Source: Rossellomorea sp. BNER (GTDB taxonomy: Bacteria > Bacillota > Bacilli > Bacillales > Bacillaceae_B). From it: a stretch of 64,000 bases of DNA. The DNA is taken from the NCBI GenBank assembly GCA_024213275.1, contig JANAVG010000015.1, positions 62,001 to 126,000 of the forward strand, in the 5' to 3' direction. The position numbers were made by a program, and so were the translations under genes. Of this stretch, positions 1 through 7,830 are shown in pieces; positions within the stretch are counted from its first letter, which is position 1, and the number at the start of each line of letters is the position of its first letter. Under the pieces are notes generated by a model. The model did not search any database. It saw only the letters and a program-made list of their open reading frames with translations, and was not told where the DNA came from.

Positions 1-75
1 AGACGCACAGCCAGCACAGGAAAAGCCCTCAACTCGGTATGTCTTCTTAAAGGGGGTCTCTTGGTTAGCTGTCAC
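1..75 (-). CDS. cadA: Heavy-metal P1B-type ATPase (CadA-like), N-terminal fragment cut by window edge
   Basis: Only the first 25 codons lie in the window; the gene continues past base 1. Starting from GTG at 75-73 (reverse strand) the frame reads MTANQETPFKKTYRVEGFSC followed by AGCAS. The GFSCAGCA segment is the metal-binding GxxCxxC signature of the HMA domain at the N-terminus of cadmium/zinc/lead efflux ATPases. A strong ribosome binding site (AAAGGAGGT) precedes the GTG by about 8 bases and lies inside the cadC coding sequence. The start overlaps the cadC stop, as expected for a translationally coupled cadC-cadA operon. The family call rests on the HMA motif plus the cadC neighbour, since the ATPase core is outside the window. 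Confidence 0.8.
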   Translation of the reverse strand, partial: MTANQETPFKKTYRVEGFSCAGCAS

Positions 76-436
76 GTTCTTCTACCTCCTTTTGATGAGT
101 AAATGCAATTTCAATTAATTGTTTTACATGATCATCATCTAGGGAATAATAAACAAGCTTTCCTCTTTTTTCGAATTTAGCTAATCCTTGTTTTGTTAAT
201 AGCCTTAAATGATGAGAAGCAGTGGCAGTAGTTGCCCCTACAATATTAGCCACATCACAGACACAAAGTTCTTCCTCTATCGAAAGGGCATAAGCAATCT
301 TCATTCTTGTATCATCGGATAGGGCTTTGAATAAACCAGCTACTTTAGAAGTATTTTTTGTTGATAATGTACTTTTTAGCTTTGAAACCTTTTCTTCATG
401 TATACAAGTAATTTCACATACATCCTGATTCTTCAT
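65..436 (-). CDS. cadC: CadC-type ArsR/SmtB metal-responsive repressor
   Basis: A 123-residue winged-helix repressor of the ArsR/SmtB family that would release DNA on binding Cd, Pb or Zn. The sequence carries Cys7, Cys11, Cys58 and Cys60, the same positions as the thiolate metal site described for plasmid pI258 CadC. It also carries Asp101, His103, His114 and Glu117, the same positions as the second (dimer-interface) zinc site. The recognition helix region is TTATASHHLRLLTKQGL. The gene overlaps the following CadA-like start, so the pair is an autoregulated metal efflux operon. A palindrome at 456-475 is the likely operator. The exact match of both metal sites makes the assignment firm. Confidence 0.93.
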   Translation of the reverse strand: MKNQDVCEITCIHEEKVSKLKSTLSTKNTSKVAGLFKALSDDTRMKIAYALSIEEELCVCDVANIVGATTATASHHLRLLTKQGLAKFEKRGKLVYYSLDDDHVKQLIEIAFTHQKEVEERDS

Positions 437-455
437 AATAACTAATCACCATCTC

Positions 456-475
456 ATTCAAATGTTCTTTTGAAT
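456..475. promoter_or_regulatory. Probable CadC operator
   Basis: The perfect inverted repeat ATTCAAA-(6 nt)-TTTGAAT sits 20 bases upstream of the cadC start. Its TCAAA/TTTGA arms resemble the cad operator (TCAAATA...TTTGA type). A further half-site (TCATTTGAATAT) occurs at about 512-523. The assignment is inferred from position and arm sequence. Confidence 0.6.
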
Positions 476-527
476 ATAGTATATGCTAAAGAAGAAGAAA
501 TGGTCAAACAGTCATTTGAATATTATA

Positions 528-558
528 AATAACAGAACATTTATTATATTCTGTTATT
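528..558. repeat. Inverted repeat upstream of small ORF
   Basis: AATAACAGAA (528-537) and TTCTGTTATT (549-558) form a perfect 10-bp inverted repeat around an 11-nt AT-rich centre. It lies between the cadC promoter and the small gene at 603. It lacks a T-run, so a regulator site is more likely than a terminator. The cognate factor is unknown. Confidence 0.45.
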
Positions 559-602
559 GTGATAAAATTAATGAAAGCGATACACTAAGGTGGGATGCTC
601 AA

Positions 603-752
603 ATGGTTGTAAACGAAACAAAATTACGTAAAGAAGCTTACGATAAGTTGTTTGGGAAACAGCAAGAGCAATCGAATGGTCCCTGGTTGATGAACTACAG
701 TTTACTTGTTTTATCTATTGTCTATATATTGTTTAAAAAGGGTTATTTCTAA
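603..752 (+). CDS. Small hypothetical membrane protein (49 aa)
   Basis: I do not recognise this gene. The longer open frame can be read from 483, but the ATG at 603 is preferred because AAGGTGGG lies about 8 bases upstream. The product is 49 residues: a charged N-terminal half (KLRKEAYDKLFGKQQEQ) and one predicted membrane segment (LLVLSIVYILF) ending KKGYF, so probably N-in with a short C-tail. It is divergent from cadC. Nothing suggests a metal role apart from position. Codon use and a good ribosome binding site argue that it is real. Confidence 0.5.
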   Translation: MVVNETKLRKEAYDKLFGKQQEQSNGPWLMNYSLLVLSIVYILFKKGYF

Positions 753-865
753 TAAATGTTCACTACATCCTGTGGAATGCAGTCATAGTTTAAGATGGGT
801 TAAGAAGGTTGTTTCAGTTTATGCTACGTGAGATTTAGCGTTTAAGCTAAATAATGAAAAACTTC

Positions 866-915
866 CACACAAAAAAGGATTGCCCAAGTTCAAATGGACA
901 ATCCTTTTTTGTGTG
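866..915. terminator. Bidirectional Rho-independent terminator
   Basis: CACACAAAAAAGGATTG and its exact complement CAATCCTTTTTTGTGTG flank a 16-nt loop. A/T-runs on both sides let it serve the 917-1243 gene on the minus strand and any plus-strand transcript. Confidence 0.8.
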
Positions 916-916
916 A

Positions 917-1243
917 TTAGTTCTCTTGTACACTGCTTTGACGTTTTGATAATAATTCTAAGCCTACCCAAAAAGCAACAGATACTAGAGCATAGATCCC
1001 GATTGAGAAATAAATATCTTCTGTTTTCCAATCTAACGTAGGAATAAAAGCCGTTAATACACCTGAAATAATATAGTAGCCTCCAATAATCTGAAGGAAA
1101 AGTTTTTCGGATTGCAGCTTTTTATTTTCTAAGTATCCTTTACCTGCTTTACCAAGGAAAATAGCAATACCTCTTAGAATTAAATATATAGCAAAAGCCG
1201 TAATAATCGCGACGATAAGTTCTTGATTAAATACATCTGCCAT
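917..1243 (-). CDS. Small integral membrane protein, function unknown
   Basis: A 108-residue protein with three to four predicted membrane segments (about residues 9-30, 48-66, 75-97). Between the first two lies a basic linker with LGKAGKGYLENKKLQSEK. There are no catalytic residues or signal peptide that I can recognise. The ribosome binding site is AAAGGGG about 5 bases before ATG. It is a single-gene unit, ending at the terminator at 866-915 and transcribed divergently from the potassium transporter at 1430. A role in ion homeostasis would be guesswork. Confidence 0.75.
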   Translation of the reverse strand: MADVFNQELIVAIITAFAIYLILRGIAIFLGKAGKGYLENKKLQSEKLFLQIIGGYYIISGVLTAFIPTLDWKTEDIYFSIGIYALVSVAFWVGLELLSKRQSSVQEN

Positions 1244-1429
1244 ATTATGACCCCTTTCTTGCTTTTCAAAGAAAAGTCTTTAATATACCTCTAAAAGTAT
1301 ACCATAAACGATCTTGAATCGTGTAGGAAGTCTATCCCATCTTTTTTCTTTTCATCAATAGTAGTATGATATGAAGTATTGTTATGTACATACTGTGAAT
1401 AGTTCATTTTTCGAAGGAGCTCTTTAAAT

Positions 1430-2785
1430 ATGAACAAGATTAGAATAAAGTTAGATGAATTATCTCCTGCACAACTTATTGTTTCTTTTTATATAATAGC
1501 GGTCATTATTTCAGTTATTTTGCTTAGTTTGCCGATTGCTTTAGAGCCGGGGGTTAAGTGGTCGTTTATTGATGTTCTATTTACAGCAGTAAGCGCCATT
1601 AGCGTTACGGGACTCGGTGTTGTCTCAACACCCGACACATTAAGTACTGCTGGTGTCTTCATCCTCATGTTCATTCTGCAATTCGGTGGTATAGGGGTCA
1701 TGACTCTTGGCACCTTTCTATGGTTAATTTTCGGGAAGAAAATCGGCCTTCGTGAACGTCGGCTCATAATGACGGATCAAAATCAATCCAATTTATCAGG
1801 ACTAGTTGTCCTAATGAAACAAATATTAGGGATCATCCTTCTAATTGAATTCGTAGGAGCATTAATATTAGGAACTTATTTTCTTCAATACTTTCCTTCT
1901 TGGCAGGAAGCCTATCTTCAAGGGTTATTTGCTTCTGTAAGTGCAACCACGAATGCAGGATTTGATATTACTGGGGAATCACTCATTCCTTTTGCTAAAG
2001 ATTATTTCGTTCAAGGTATTAATATCATTTTACTTACATTAGGGGCCATTGGTTTTCCCGTATTAATTGAACTTAAAGCTTTTTTTCAGCATAAAAGCGA
2101 TAAAGACTTCCATTTTCGTTTTTCCCTTTATACAAAGCTTACCACCACTACTTTTTTTGCCTTAATGGCAGTTGGAACGGTTGTCATCATTTTGCTTGAG
2201 TTTGATCATTACTTTAAAGGAAAATCGTGGCATGAGTCTTTGTTTTATGCTTTTTTCCAGTCGACCACCACAAGAAATGGTGGATTAGCAACAATGGATG
2301 TCAGTGATTTCTCAGATGCCACTTTAATTGTTCTTTGTATTTTAATGTTCATTGGGGCATCGCCAAGCTCTGTGGGGGGAGGAATCCGAACAACTACCTT
2401 TGCGGTCAATCTACTATTTTTACTCAATTTTGCAAAAGGAAGTTCTACAATTAAAGCTTTTAAACGGGAAATTCACCCAGACGATGTATTGAAATCTTTA
2501 GCCGTTACATTGATGGCAGCGTTTGTTTGTACCATAGCCGTTGTATTACTTTCTATCACTGAACCGTTTTCAACACTGCAAATCCTTTTTGAAGTTTGTT
2601 CGGCTTTTGGAACGACAGGACTTTCAATGGGTATTACAGCCGACTTAAGTTCGTTTGGAAAAGTGATCATTATCGCTCTTATGTTCATTGGGAGAATTGG
2701 AATTCTTTCTTTCTTAGTAATCATAGGAGTACGTAAACAAAAGGCTTTATACCATTACCCTAAGGAACGGATTATTATAGGTTAA
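1430..2785 (+). CDS. KtrB/KtrD-type potassium transporter membrane subunit (TrkH family)
   Basis: A 451-residue polytopic protein of the TrkH/KtrB superfamily that carries K+ (often Na+-dependent) across the cytoplasmic membrane. It has the four pore-loop repeats of the family: SVTGLGVV near residue 60, ATTNAGFD near 172, TTTRNGGLATM near 282 and GTTGLSMGIT near 398. Each contributes a glycine to the selectivity filter. Length matches KtrB/KtrD (about 445-450). The start is preceded by GAAGGAGC. The gene stands alone: no cytosolic KtrA/KtrC RCK-domain partner is in the window, so its gating partner must be elsewhere. KtrB cannot be told from KtrD here. Confidence 0.92.
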   Translation: MNKIRIKLDELSPAQLIVSFYIIAVIISVILLSLPIALEPGVKWSFIDVLFTAVSAISVTGLGVVSTPDTLSTAGVFILMFILQFGGIGVMTLGTFLWLIFGKKIGLRERRLIMTDQNQSNLSGLVVLMKQILGIILLIEFVGALILGTYFLQYFPSWQEAYLQGLFASVSATTNAGFDITGESLIPFAKDYFVQGINIILLTLGAIGFPVLIELKAFFQHKSDKDFHFRFSLYTKLTTTTFFALMAVGTVVIILLEFDHYFKGKSWHESLFYAFFQSTTTRNGGLATMDVSDFSDATLIVLCILMFIGASPSSVGGGIRTTTFAVNLLFLLNFAKGSSTIKAFKREIHPDDVLKSLAVTLMAAFVCTIAVVLLSITEPFSTLQILFEVCSAFGTTGLSMGITADLSSFGKVIIIALMFIGRIGILSFLVIIGVRKQKALYHYPKERIIIG

Positions 2786-2794
2786 TCCAATGTG

Positions 2795-2834
2795 AGTAGT
2801 GAGTAGTTGAATTCTTTTTCAACTACTCACTACT
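2795..2834. terminator. Long hairpin terminator
   Basis: The arm AGTAGTGAGTAGTTGAA and its complement TTCAACTACTCACTACT enclose a 6-nt loop directly after the K+ transporter stop. The arms themselves repeat the word GAGTAGT. It probably ends transcription from both sides. Confidence 0.7.
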
Positions 2835-2851
2835 TACTATATCTGCTTGAA

Positions 2852-3436
2852 TCAATGCTTCACATGAACAGTCATGCTTGTCAATATTCCAACAAAAACA
2901 ATGGTAATTAAGGAATACAAAAATAGATGCCACTCTAAGATTGATAAACCAAGTACAACAATAATTCCGTCGATGAAAAGGATGAGCCATCCAACATTTA
3001 TAGAAACCTTTTTTGCCAATATTTGAGCAATCATATCGGTTCCGCCTGTACTTGTTTCATATATAAGCATTAATCCAATTCCTACCCCTACAAGCATTCC
3101 CCCGATTACTGCACCAAGGAAAATGGGAACGAAGAAAAGCTCTCTTAGAAAATCCAATACATCTATACTGAACGACGTTAGGATGAGTCCATGAATTCCA
3201 TGATAAAAATATTTCCGTTCATAGATCCAAGCAATGATATATAAGGGAATGCTTAGGACGAGGATGCATAGTCCCGTTGGATACCCAAGGTAATAATGAA
3301 AAATGAGCCCTAGTCCGATCATTCCTCCATCAAGTAGATGATGTGGTACTAGAAACCCATTGACACCGATCCCCACTAGTAAAGCTCCAATAATAATTGC
3401 CAGCATTTTCTCCATGTACTGGATCACCTTGTCCAC
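2852..3436 (-). CDS. YitT-family membrane protein, short form without DUF2179
   Basis: A 194-residue protein of the YitT (DUF161) family with about six membrane segments. It shows the typical repeated GxxxGxNxFLVPxxLLDGGMIGLGLI and GTDMIAQIL signatures. The C-terminal cytosolic DUF2179 domain seen in the paralogue at 4413-5306 is absent; the protein ends six residues after the last helix (SMTVHVKH). The function of the family is unknown, though transport is usually assumed. The start ATG is supported by family alignment rather than by a strong binding site. It is separated from the next paralogue only by the secreted protein at 3487. Confidence 0.85.
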   Translation of the reverse strand: MDKVIQYMEKMLAIIIGALLVGIGVNGFLVPHHLLDGGMIGLGLIFHYYLGYPTGLCILVLSIPLYIIAWIYERKYFYHGIHGLILTSFSIDVLDFLRELFFVPIFLGAVIGGMLVGVGIGLMLIYETSTGGTDMIAQILAKKVSINVGWLILFIDGIIVVLGLSILEWHLFLYSLITIVFVGILTSMTVHVKH

Positions 3437-3486
3437 AGTTCATTTACAACTAACTTATGTGAGTGGTGTAGTTTTTAGAAGAAATC

Positions 3487-4314
3487 CTATAATAATTCAG
3501 CTAAACTTTCACCATCAATATACCACTGATTTCCTGCCCCTTCTTTAATTAAAACCAAGTTCCCTTCAACGACTTCTTTTCTTACTCCCTTTTGTATAAG
3601 CTCAAATTCTATCGGTACCTCAATCACTATGAATCCTGAATACTCATCTGGGGTAAGTTTGGGCACTTGCAGGATTTTAATATTTTCTATTTTCTTTACC
3701 TTATTAGTTAATCTTTTCGAAATAGTAGTATGATGAATGACTTTATTAAATATCGTTGAATCTTTATTTTTCATGGAAATGAAAAGAGCATTTATAATTT
3801 GAATTGGGTCACTATATAATAAATACTCATCTAGCTCTTGGCTTGCTTTCAAAATCATAAGTTGATGAGCTGGATCTTTCTTATGTGAGCCATGGGTGGT
3901 ACTTCCCTTAAAATGGATACAGAAATGACCTGAAAAACTATTGTCAAGTGCCCCTCCCCCATGTGGCATTCCATGCATAGAAGCAGCAATGAGTTGATCA
4001 TCTACTAAGACTAATATCGCTCTTCGATTCCAGCTCCACTTACCTCCATAGATTTTTTTCATAATTTTTGTATCCTTTTTGGTTAATGGCTGTACATCCG
4101 CATGACTACTGCCGGCTCTTCTTTGAACTTCAAAAGATTTCCCTGATTCTACATCAATCACAGTGAACTTAGAATCCCTTGGTATAATCTTTTCTACCTC
4201 TTCCCATTCCATAGATTCGAGCGAATATGGAAGATTATCTGCTGAAACTTCAAGACTTAGACTACTCATTAACAAAAAAATGAAAATAAATTTTAATACA
4301 ATATTAGGTCTCAT
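3487..4314 (-). CDS. Secreted protein with His/Cys-rich GHFCIHF...THGS domain
   Basis: The 275-residue product begins with a signal peptide (MRPNIVLKFIFIFLLMSSLS then LEVSA-D, cleavage near residue 25), so it is exported. The middle region has densely spaced potential metal ligands: His71/Asp73 (SSHADVQPLT), His114, His118, His130, Cys132, His134, His141, His144 and His150 (GHFCIHFKGSTTHGS and DPAHQ). I recall a similar arrangement in other Firmicutes cell-wall proteins, but cannot name a proven activity. A metal-dependent peptidoglycan hydrolase or binding domain is one possibility. The C-terminal 100 residues (IENIKILQVPKL to WYIDGESLAELL) look like a separate NTF2-like or Cap-type module. 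It is flanked by two YitT genes on the same strand. Confidence 0.7.
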   Translation of the reverse strand: MRPNIVLKFIFIFLLMSSLSLEVSADNLPYSLESMEWEEVEKIIPRDSKFTVIDVESGKSFEVQRRAGSSHADVQPLTKKDTKIMKKIYGGKWSWNRRAILVLVDDQLIAASMHGMPHGGGALDNSFSGHFCIHFKGSTTHGSHKKDPAHQLMILKASQELDEYLLYSDPIQIINALFISMKNKDSTIFNKVIHHTTISKRLTNKVKKIENIKILQVPKLTPDEYSGFIVIEVPIEFELIQKGVRKEVVEGNLVLIKEGAGNQWYIDGESLAELL

Positions 4315-4412
4315 TTAAAAAAACTCCAGTTGTAAAGTATTTACTATCATTTTTTTATTATGAGCAAATTTTGCTTTCACAATTTATTCTAGATTCTTCC
4401 ACAGGAAGCAAA

Positions 4413-5306
4413 TTAGTGAATAGCTCGTTTTTTAAATCTTCCGCCTCGAACCTCTGCAATTGTTCCAACAGCTAGAAAAGCACTCTTATCATAGTCCTCA
4501 ACAATGGACTTAAGCTTCGCTTCCTCCAAACGAGTAATGACGCAGAAGATTACTTTTTTCTCATCACCTGTAAATCCCCCTTCACCATTTAAATAGGTAA
4601 CACCTCTCCCTAATCTGGCTAGAATGGCGTCTCCCATTTCTTTAGAACGATCACTTATGACTAGAGCAAACTTTGACTCATCCAAGCCCTGAATAGCTAC
4701 ATCGATTGTTTTGAAAGCAATAAAGTAAGCAATTAATGAATACATAGCACGATCCCAAGTAAAGACAAACCCTGCTACTATAAAAATAAAAATATTGATG
4801 ATCATAATTATTTCTCCGACTGAAAAAGGCATCTTTTTATTAAAGAGAATAGCCAAGATTTCTGTACCATCAAGAGACCCTCCATAACGAATCACAATTC
4901 CAATTCCAATGCCAATGCTGATACCTCCAAAAACAGTTGCTAACAAGAGATCATCGGTAACCCCCGGGACACTATGAAGCAGGGTAGTACCAATCGATAA
5001 AACGGTTATTCCTAAGAAGGTTGAGAGTGCAAATGTTTTTCCGATTTGTTTATAGCCCATAAAAAAGAAAGGAATATTAAGAAAGAAAATAAAGATCCCT
5101 AACTTCCAGCCCAATAAATGAGATAGTATAATGCTTATTCCAACTATGCCGCCATCTAAAACTTTATTCGGAACTAAAAATAACTCAAGTCCTATTGCCA
5201 TTAATGCCGCTCCGAAAATAATAAACGAAGATCTTCTGACAACAGCCCATTTCGACATTTTTGTATGACTAATTTGCTTCATCACTTCTTGTTCAAAACC
5301 GGTCAA
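4413..5306 (-). CDS. YitT-family membrane protein with C-terminal DUF2179
   Basis: A 297-residue, full-length YitT protein. The N-terminal half has about six membrane helices with the family signatures LFLVPNKVLDGGIVGISII and GGSLDGTEILAIL. The C-terminal 80 residues form the cytosolic DUF2179 domain (ALVISDRSKEMGDAILARLG, then GDEKKVIFCVITRLEE). Length matches B. subtilis relatives (about 280-290). The binding site is AAGGAGGAG ahead of the ATG. It is paralogous to the truncated form at 2852-3436. The exact substrate or role is unknown. Confidence 0.88.
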   Translation of the reverse strand: MTGFEQEVMKQISHTKMSKWAVVRRSSFIIFGAALMAIGLELFLVPNKVLDGGIVGISIILSHLLGWKLGIFIFFLNIPFFFMGYKQIGKTFALSTFLGITVLSIGTTLLHSVPGVTDDLLLATVFGGISIGIGIGIVIRYGGSLDGTEILAILFNKKMPFSVGEIIMIINIFIFIVAGFVFTWDRAMYSLIAYFIAFKTIDVAIQGLDESKFALVISDRSKEMGDAILARLGRGVTYLNGEGGFTGDEKKVIFCVITRLEEAKLKSIVEDYDKSAFLAVGTIAEVRGGRFKKRAIH

Positions 5307-5424
5307 TAAATTCTCCTCCTTTATTTACATTTTATTCATATTTAGAAAAAACCGAGAACATGTTAGCTGAGGAATTGAGGATAATTATGATAAAATTTTC
5401 ACAAATAGTATTTAGGGGGTTCAC

Positions 5425-6915
5425 ATGCTTCTTCAACATTTTGATACAGATTATATTATTCTTCTTTTATCCACTTTACTAATTTTAGGGGTAATTACCA
5501 CAAAATTCTCCACCCGTCTTGGTGTCCCATCACTCGTACTTTTCATTATGCTTGGCATGATTATGGGCAGTGATATCTTAGACATCATTTATTTCGATAA
5601 TCCTAATGTAGCACAGCTTATTGGTGTCTTAGCACTCATCGTCATTTTGTTTGAAGGTGGTCTCCAGACAAAATGGAGCAGCATTAAAAAGGTTGCTTAT
5701 CCTTCTTTATCTCTAGCAACTATAGGTGTCTTGCTAACAACAAGCATCGTAGCATTAGCTGCGAAGTACATTCTTGGTATGGACTGGTTGGTCGCATTTT
5801 TACTAGGAGCAATTGTCGGTTCAACCGATGCTGCTGCGGTCTTTGCAGCATTATCCGGTAAGAATGTGAAACAAAAGCTCGCCTCTACTCTTGAGGCAGA
5901 GTCTGGAACTAATGATCCGATGGCCGTCTTTTTGACCCTTTCTTTCATACAGTTAATCACCTTGGAGGAATCTAATGTCACTTTATTGATTGGTTCGTTC
6001 TTTTGGCAGATGGGAATTGGGTTAGTGATTGGTTTAATACTAGGGAAAATTGGTTCCAATTCTATAAATAAGATCTCATTGGATTCTAGTGGGCTATACC
6101 CGGTATTTGCCTTAGCCTTCGCTATATTAACCTATGGCCTGACAGCTATGGTTAATGCTAGCGGACTACTTGCTGTATATGTTGCTGCACTTGTAATTGG
6201 GAACAAAGAATTGACCTATCGTCACTCAATTCTTCGATTTAATGAGGGGTTTGCCTGGATGATGCAAATTCTGATGTTTGTAATCCTCGGATTACTCGTA
6301 TTTCCATCACAGCTTTGGGAATGGTCATTAATTTGGAAAGGGTTCTTAGTTGCTTTTATTCTTATCTTTATTGCAAGACCAATTGCAGTATATCTTTCAC
6401 TTTCATTTTTTAAATTCACAAATAAGGAAAAACTTTTTATTTCATGGGCTGGATTACGAGGGGCTGTTCCAATTGTTCTTGCGACATTTCCGATGATCTC
6501 GAACGTAGAAAATAGTCAAGTAATTTTTAATTTTGTATTTTTCATCGTTCTGAGTTCTGCCCTCATACAGGGGTCATCTATTGTCTATCTGGCGAATAAA
6601 TTAAAATTGACTGGACCTAATAAAACAACTCCTCCGCACACGTTAGAGCTTGTTTCCATCGGAAAGGCTAATGCAGAAATGATTGAATATCATATAGGAG
6701 AGGCTAATCAGCTTATTGATCAAAAAATGAAAAACCTAGAACTCCCCCAAAATGTACTTGTGAACGCAATTATCCGGAACGAAGCATTAATTACTCCAAG
6801 TGGAGAAACAAGTATTCTCAAAGGGGACATATTATATATTTTATCAGATAAAAAAAGCGTTAGGGAACTAAAACAAAAACTAAACGACTACGGAGATCTC
6901 TCTATAGCGCACTAA
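5425..6915 (+). CDS. NhaP2/CvrA-type K+/H+ (CPA1) antiporter
   Basis: A 496-residue monovalent cation/proton antiporter. Residues 1-390 form the Na_H_Exchanger fold with about 12 helices. The motifs GAIVGSTDAAAVFAAL and EAESGTNDPMAVFLTL contain the Asp residues expected for proton-coupled exchange. Residues 405-490 form a cytosolic TrkA-C (RCK-C) ligand-binding domain (ISIGKANAEMIEYHIGEA region and LKGDILYILSDKKSVREL). This arrangement is that of NhaP2-type potassium/proton antiporters, and it complements the K+ importer at 1430. The binding site TTAGGGGG lies about 6 bases from the ATG. The gene ends seven bases before a 54-nt palindrome at 6922. Whether K+ or Na+ is preferred cannot be told. 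Confidence 0.88.
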   Translation: MLLQHFDTDYIILLLSTLLILGVITTKFSTRLGVPSLVLFIMLGMIMGSDILDIIYFDNPNVAQLIGVLALIVILFEGGLQTKWSSIKKVAYPSLSLATIGVLLTTSIVALAAKYILGMDWLVAFLLGAIVGSTDAAAVFAALSGKNVKQKLASTLEAESGTNDPMAVFLTLSFIQLITLEESNVTLLIGSFFWQMGIGLVIGLILGKIGSNSINKISLDSSGLYPVFALAFAILTYGLTAMVNASGLLAVYVAALVIGNKELTYRHSILRFNEGFAWMMQILMFVILGLLVFPSQLWEWSLIWKGFLVAFILIFIARPIAVYLSLSFFKFTNKEKLFISWAGLRGAVPIVLATFPMISNVENSQVIFNFVFFIVLSSALIQGSSIVYLANKLKLTGPNKTTPPHTLELVSIGKANAEMIEYHIGEANQLIDQKMKNLELPQNVLVNAIIRNEALITPSGETSILKGDILYILSDKKSVRELKQKLNDYGDLSIAH

Positions 6916-6921
6916 AGCGCT

Positions 6922-6975
6922 GAGGGACGGTTCTCGAAGGCTTCACCGCGGTGAAGCCTTCGAGAACCGTCCCTC
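6922..6975. repeat. 54-nt perfect palindrome, REP-like GGGACGGTTCTCG family
   Basis: Bases 6922-6948 are the exact reverse complement of 6949-6975, so the whole 54 nt is one uninterrupted palindrome beginning GAGGGACGGTTCTCG. It lies between convergent genes and may act as a terminator in either direction, although no T-run follows. A second element with the same GGGACGGTTCTCG word is at 13227-13284. Confidence 0.85.
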
Positions 6976-6989
6976 ACTGCGTTAAAGCA

Positions 6990-7637
6990 CTACTTTCTCC
7001 ATTCAGGGGTCCACTTTTTCTTGTAGAAAAAGGCAATTGTATTCATAATGAAAGCCGGGATCTTTTTCGGAAAGAAACTTTTCAGATAATAATCACGGTA
7101 GACTCTTTTAAGGTCATCCCATTGGGTACAATCTTTATTTTGACGATACCTTGCCACGTCGATAATTTTAATCGTTCCCTCTTTTGTTAACAAAATATTG
7201 CGCAGATGGATGTCGGAGGGGTTTAGACCTTTTAATCTAGCTGTATCCAAGGCATCATCGATTTCAATGATCATATCTTCAGAAATGTAAATCCCTTTTC
7301 TTAGACAGTCAAATAGGGTGGTTCCTTCAACAAACTCAATAACTAAGTAACCCTCTCCTGCTTCAAATAGAGTAGGAAAATATTTATTTCCTTGCAGCTG
7401 TTCATATATTTGAGCTTCCTCTTTTGCCGTTTCAATAAATTGTGGAAAAAATACTTTAAGTACTTTGTTTGTCGAGCCAATTTTGAATACATATGCACTT
7501 CTTCCCCATCCAACGGTCTCTAAAGTTTCGTCTTTATCTTCAAGAATAACACCATTTTTCTTTACTATGAATTGAACACTGTTTGCTAGCTCTTTATAAG
7601 ATTTCAAAGGAGATTCCCCTTCCGTTTCCAAAGCCAT
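6990..7637 (-). CDS. Protein kinase-like (YrzF/RIO-like) protein
   Basis: A 215-residue small protein-kinase-fold protein. Visible features in order: a glycine-rich loop (GWGRSAYVFKIG, about residues 44-55), an invariant-type lysine (VLKVFF), a degraded catalytic loop (NPSDIHLRNILL, Asp-X-His in place of HRD) and a metal-binding Asp (IKIIDVARY in place of DFG). It is shorter than canonical Ser/Thr kinases and resembles B. subtilis YrzF-type or RIO-like kinases. A basic C-terminus (FFYKKKWTPEWRK) follows. No membrane segment or sensor is present, and the target is unknown. It is convergent with the antiporter gene. Confidence 0.75.
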   Translation of the reverse strand: MALETEGESPLKSYKELANSVQFIVKKNGVILEDKDETLETVGWGRSAYVFKIGSTNKVLKVFFPQFIETAKEEAQIYEQLQGNKYFPTLFEAGEGYLVIEFVEGTTLFDCLRKGIYISEDMIIEIDDALDTARLKGLNPSDIHLRNILLTKEGTIKIIDVARYRQNKDCTQWDDLKRVYRDYYLKSFFPKKIPAFIMNTIAFFYKKKWTPEWRK

Positions 7638-7830
7638 TGAAGTAGAAATCAGTATATTACAAAGGCTAATATTAGTTTGATTATAAGTTTACCCCATTCC
7701 AATGGTCAAACTTAATGCATTATAAAGAATTATTACATCATTTTTATTTCCCTTCCCGAAATACTTATCTCTATTTTATAATAGAATACAGTATACTTAA
7801 TACATTATTTTTAAGATGGAGAGAACGCAG

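Noticed and set aside
483..602. N-terminal extension of the small ORF at 603
   Set aside because: The extra 40 codons run through the cadC promoter region and an inverted repeat; the binding site fits the ATG at 603.
6922..6975. Plain intrinsic terminator
   Set aside because: No T-run on either side, and the sharing of outer arms with 13227-13284 indicates a repeat element; termination could still be a side effect.
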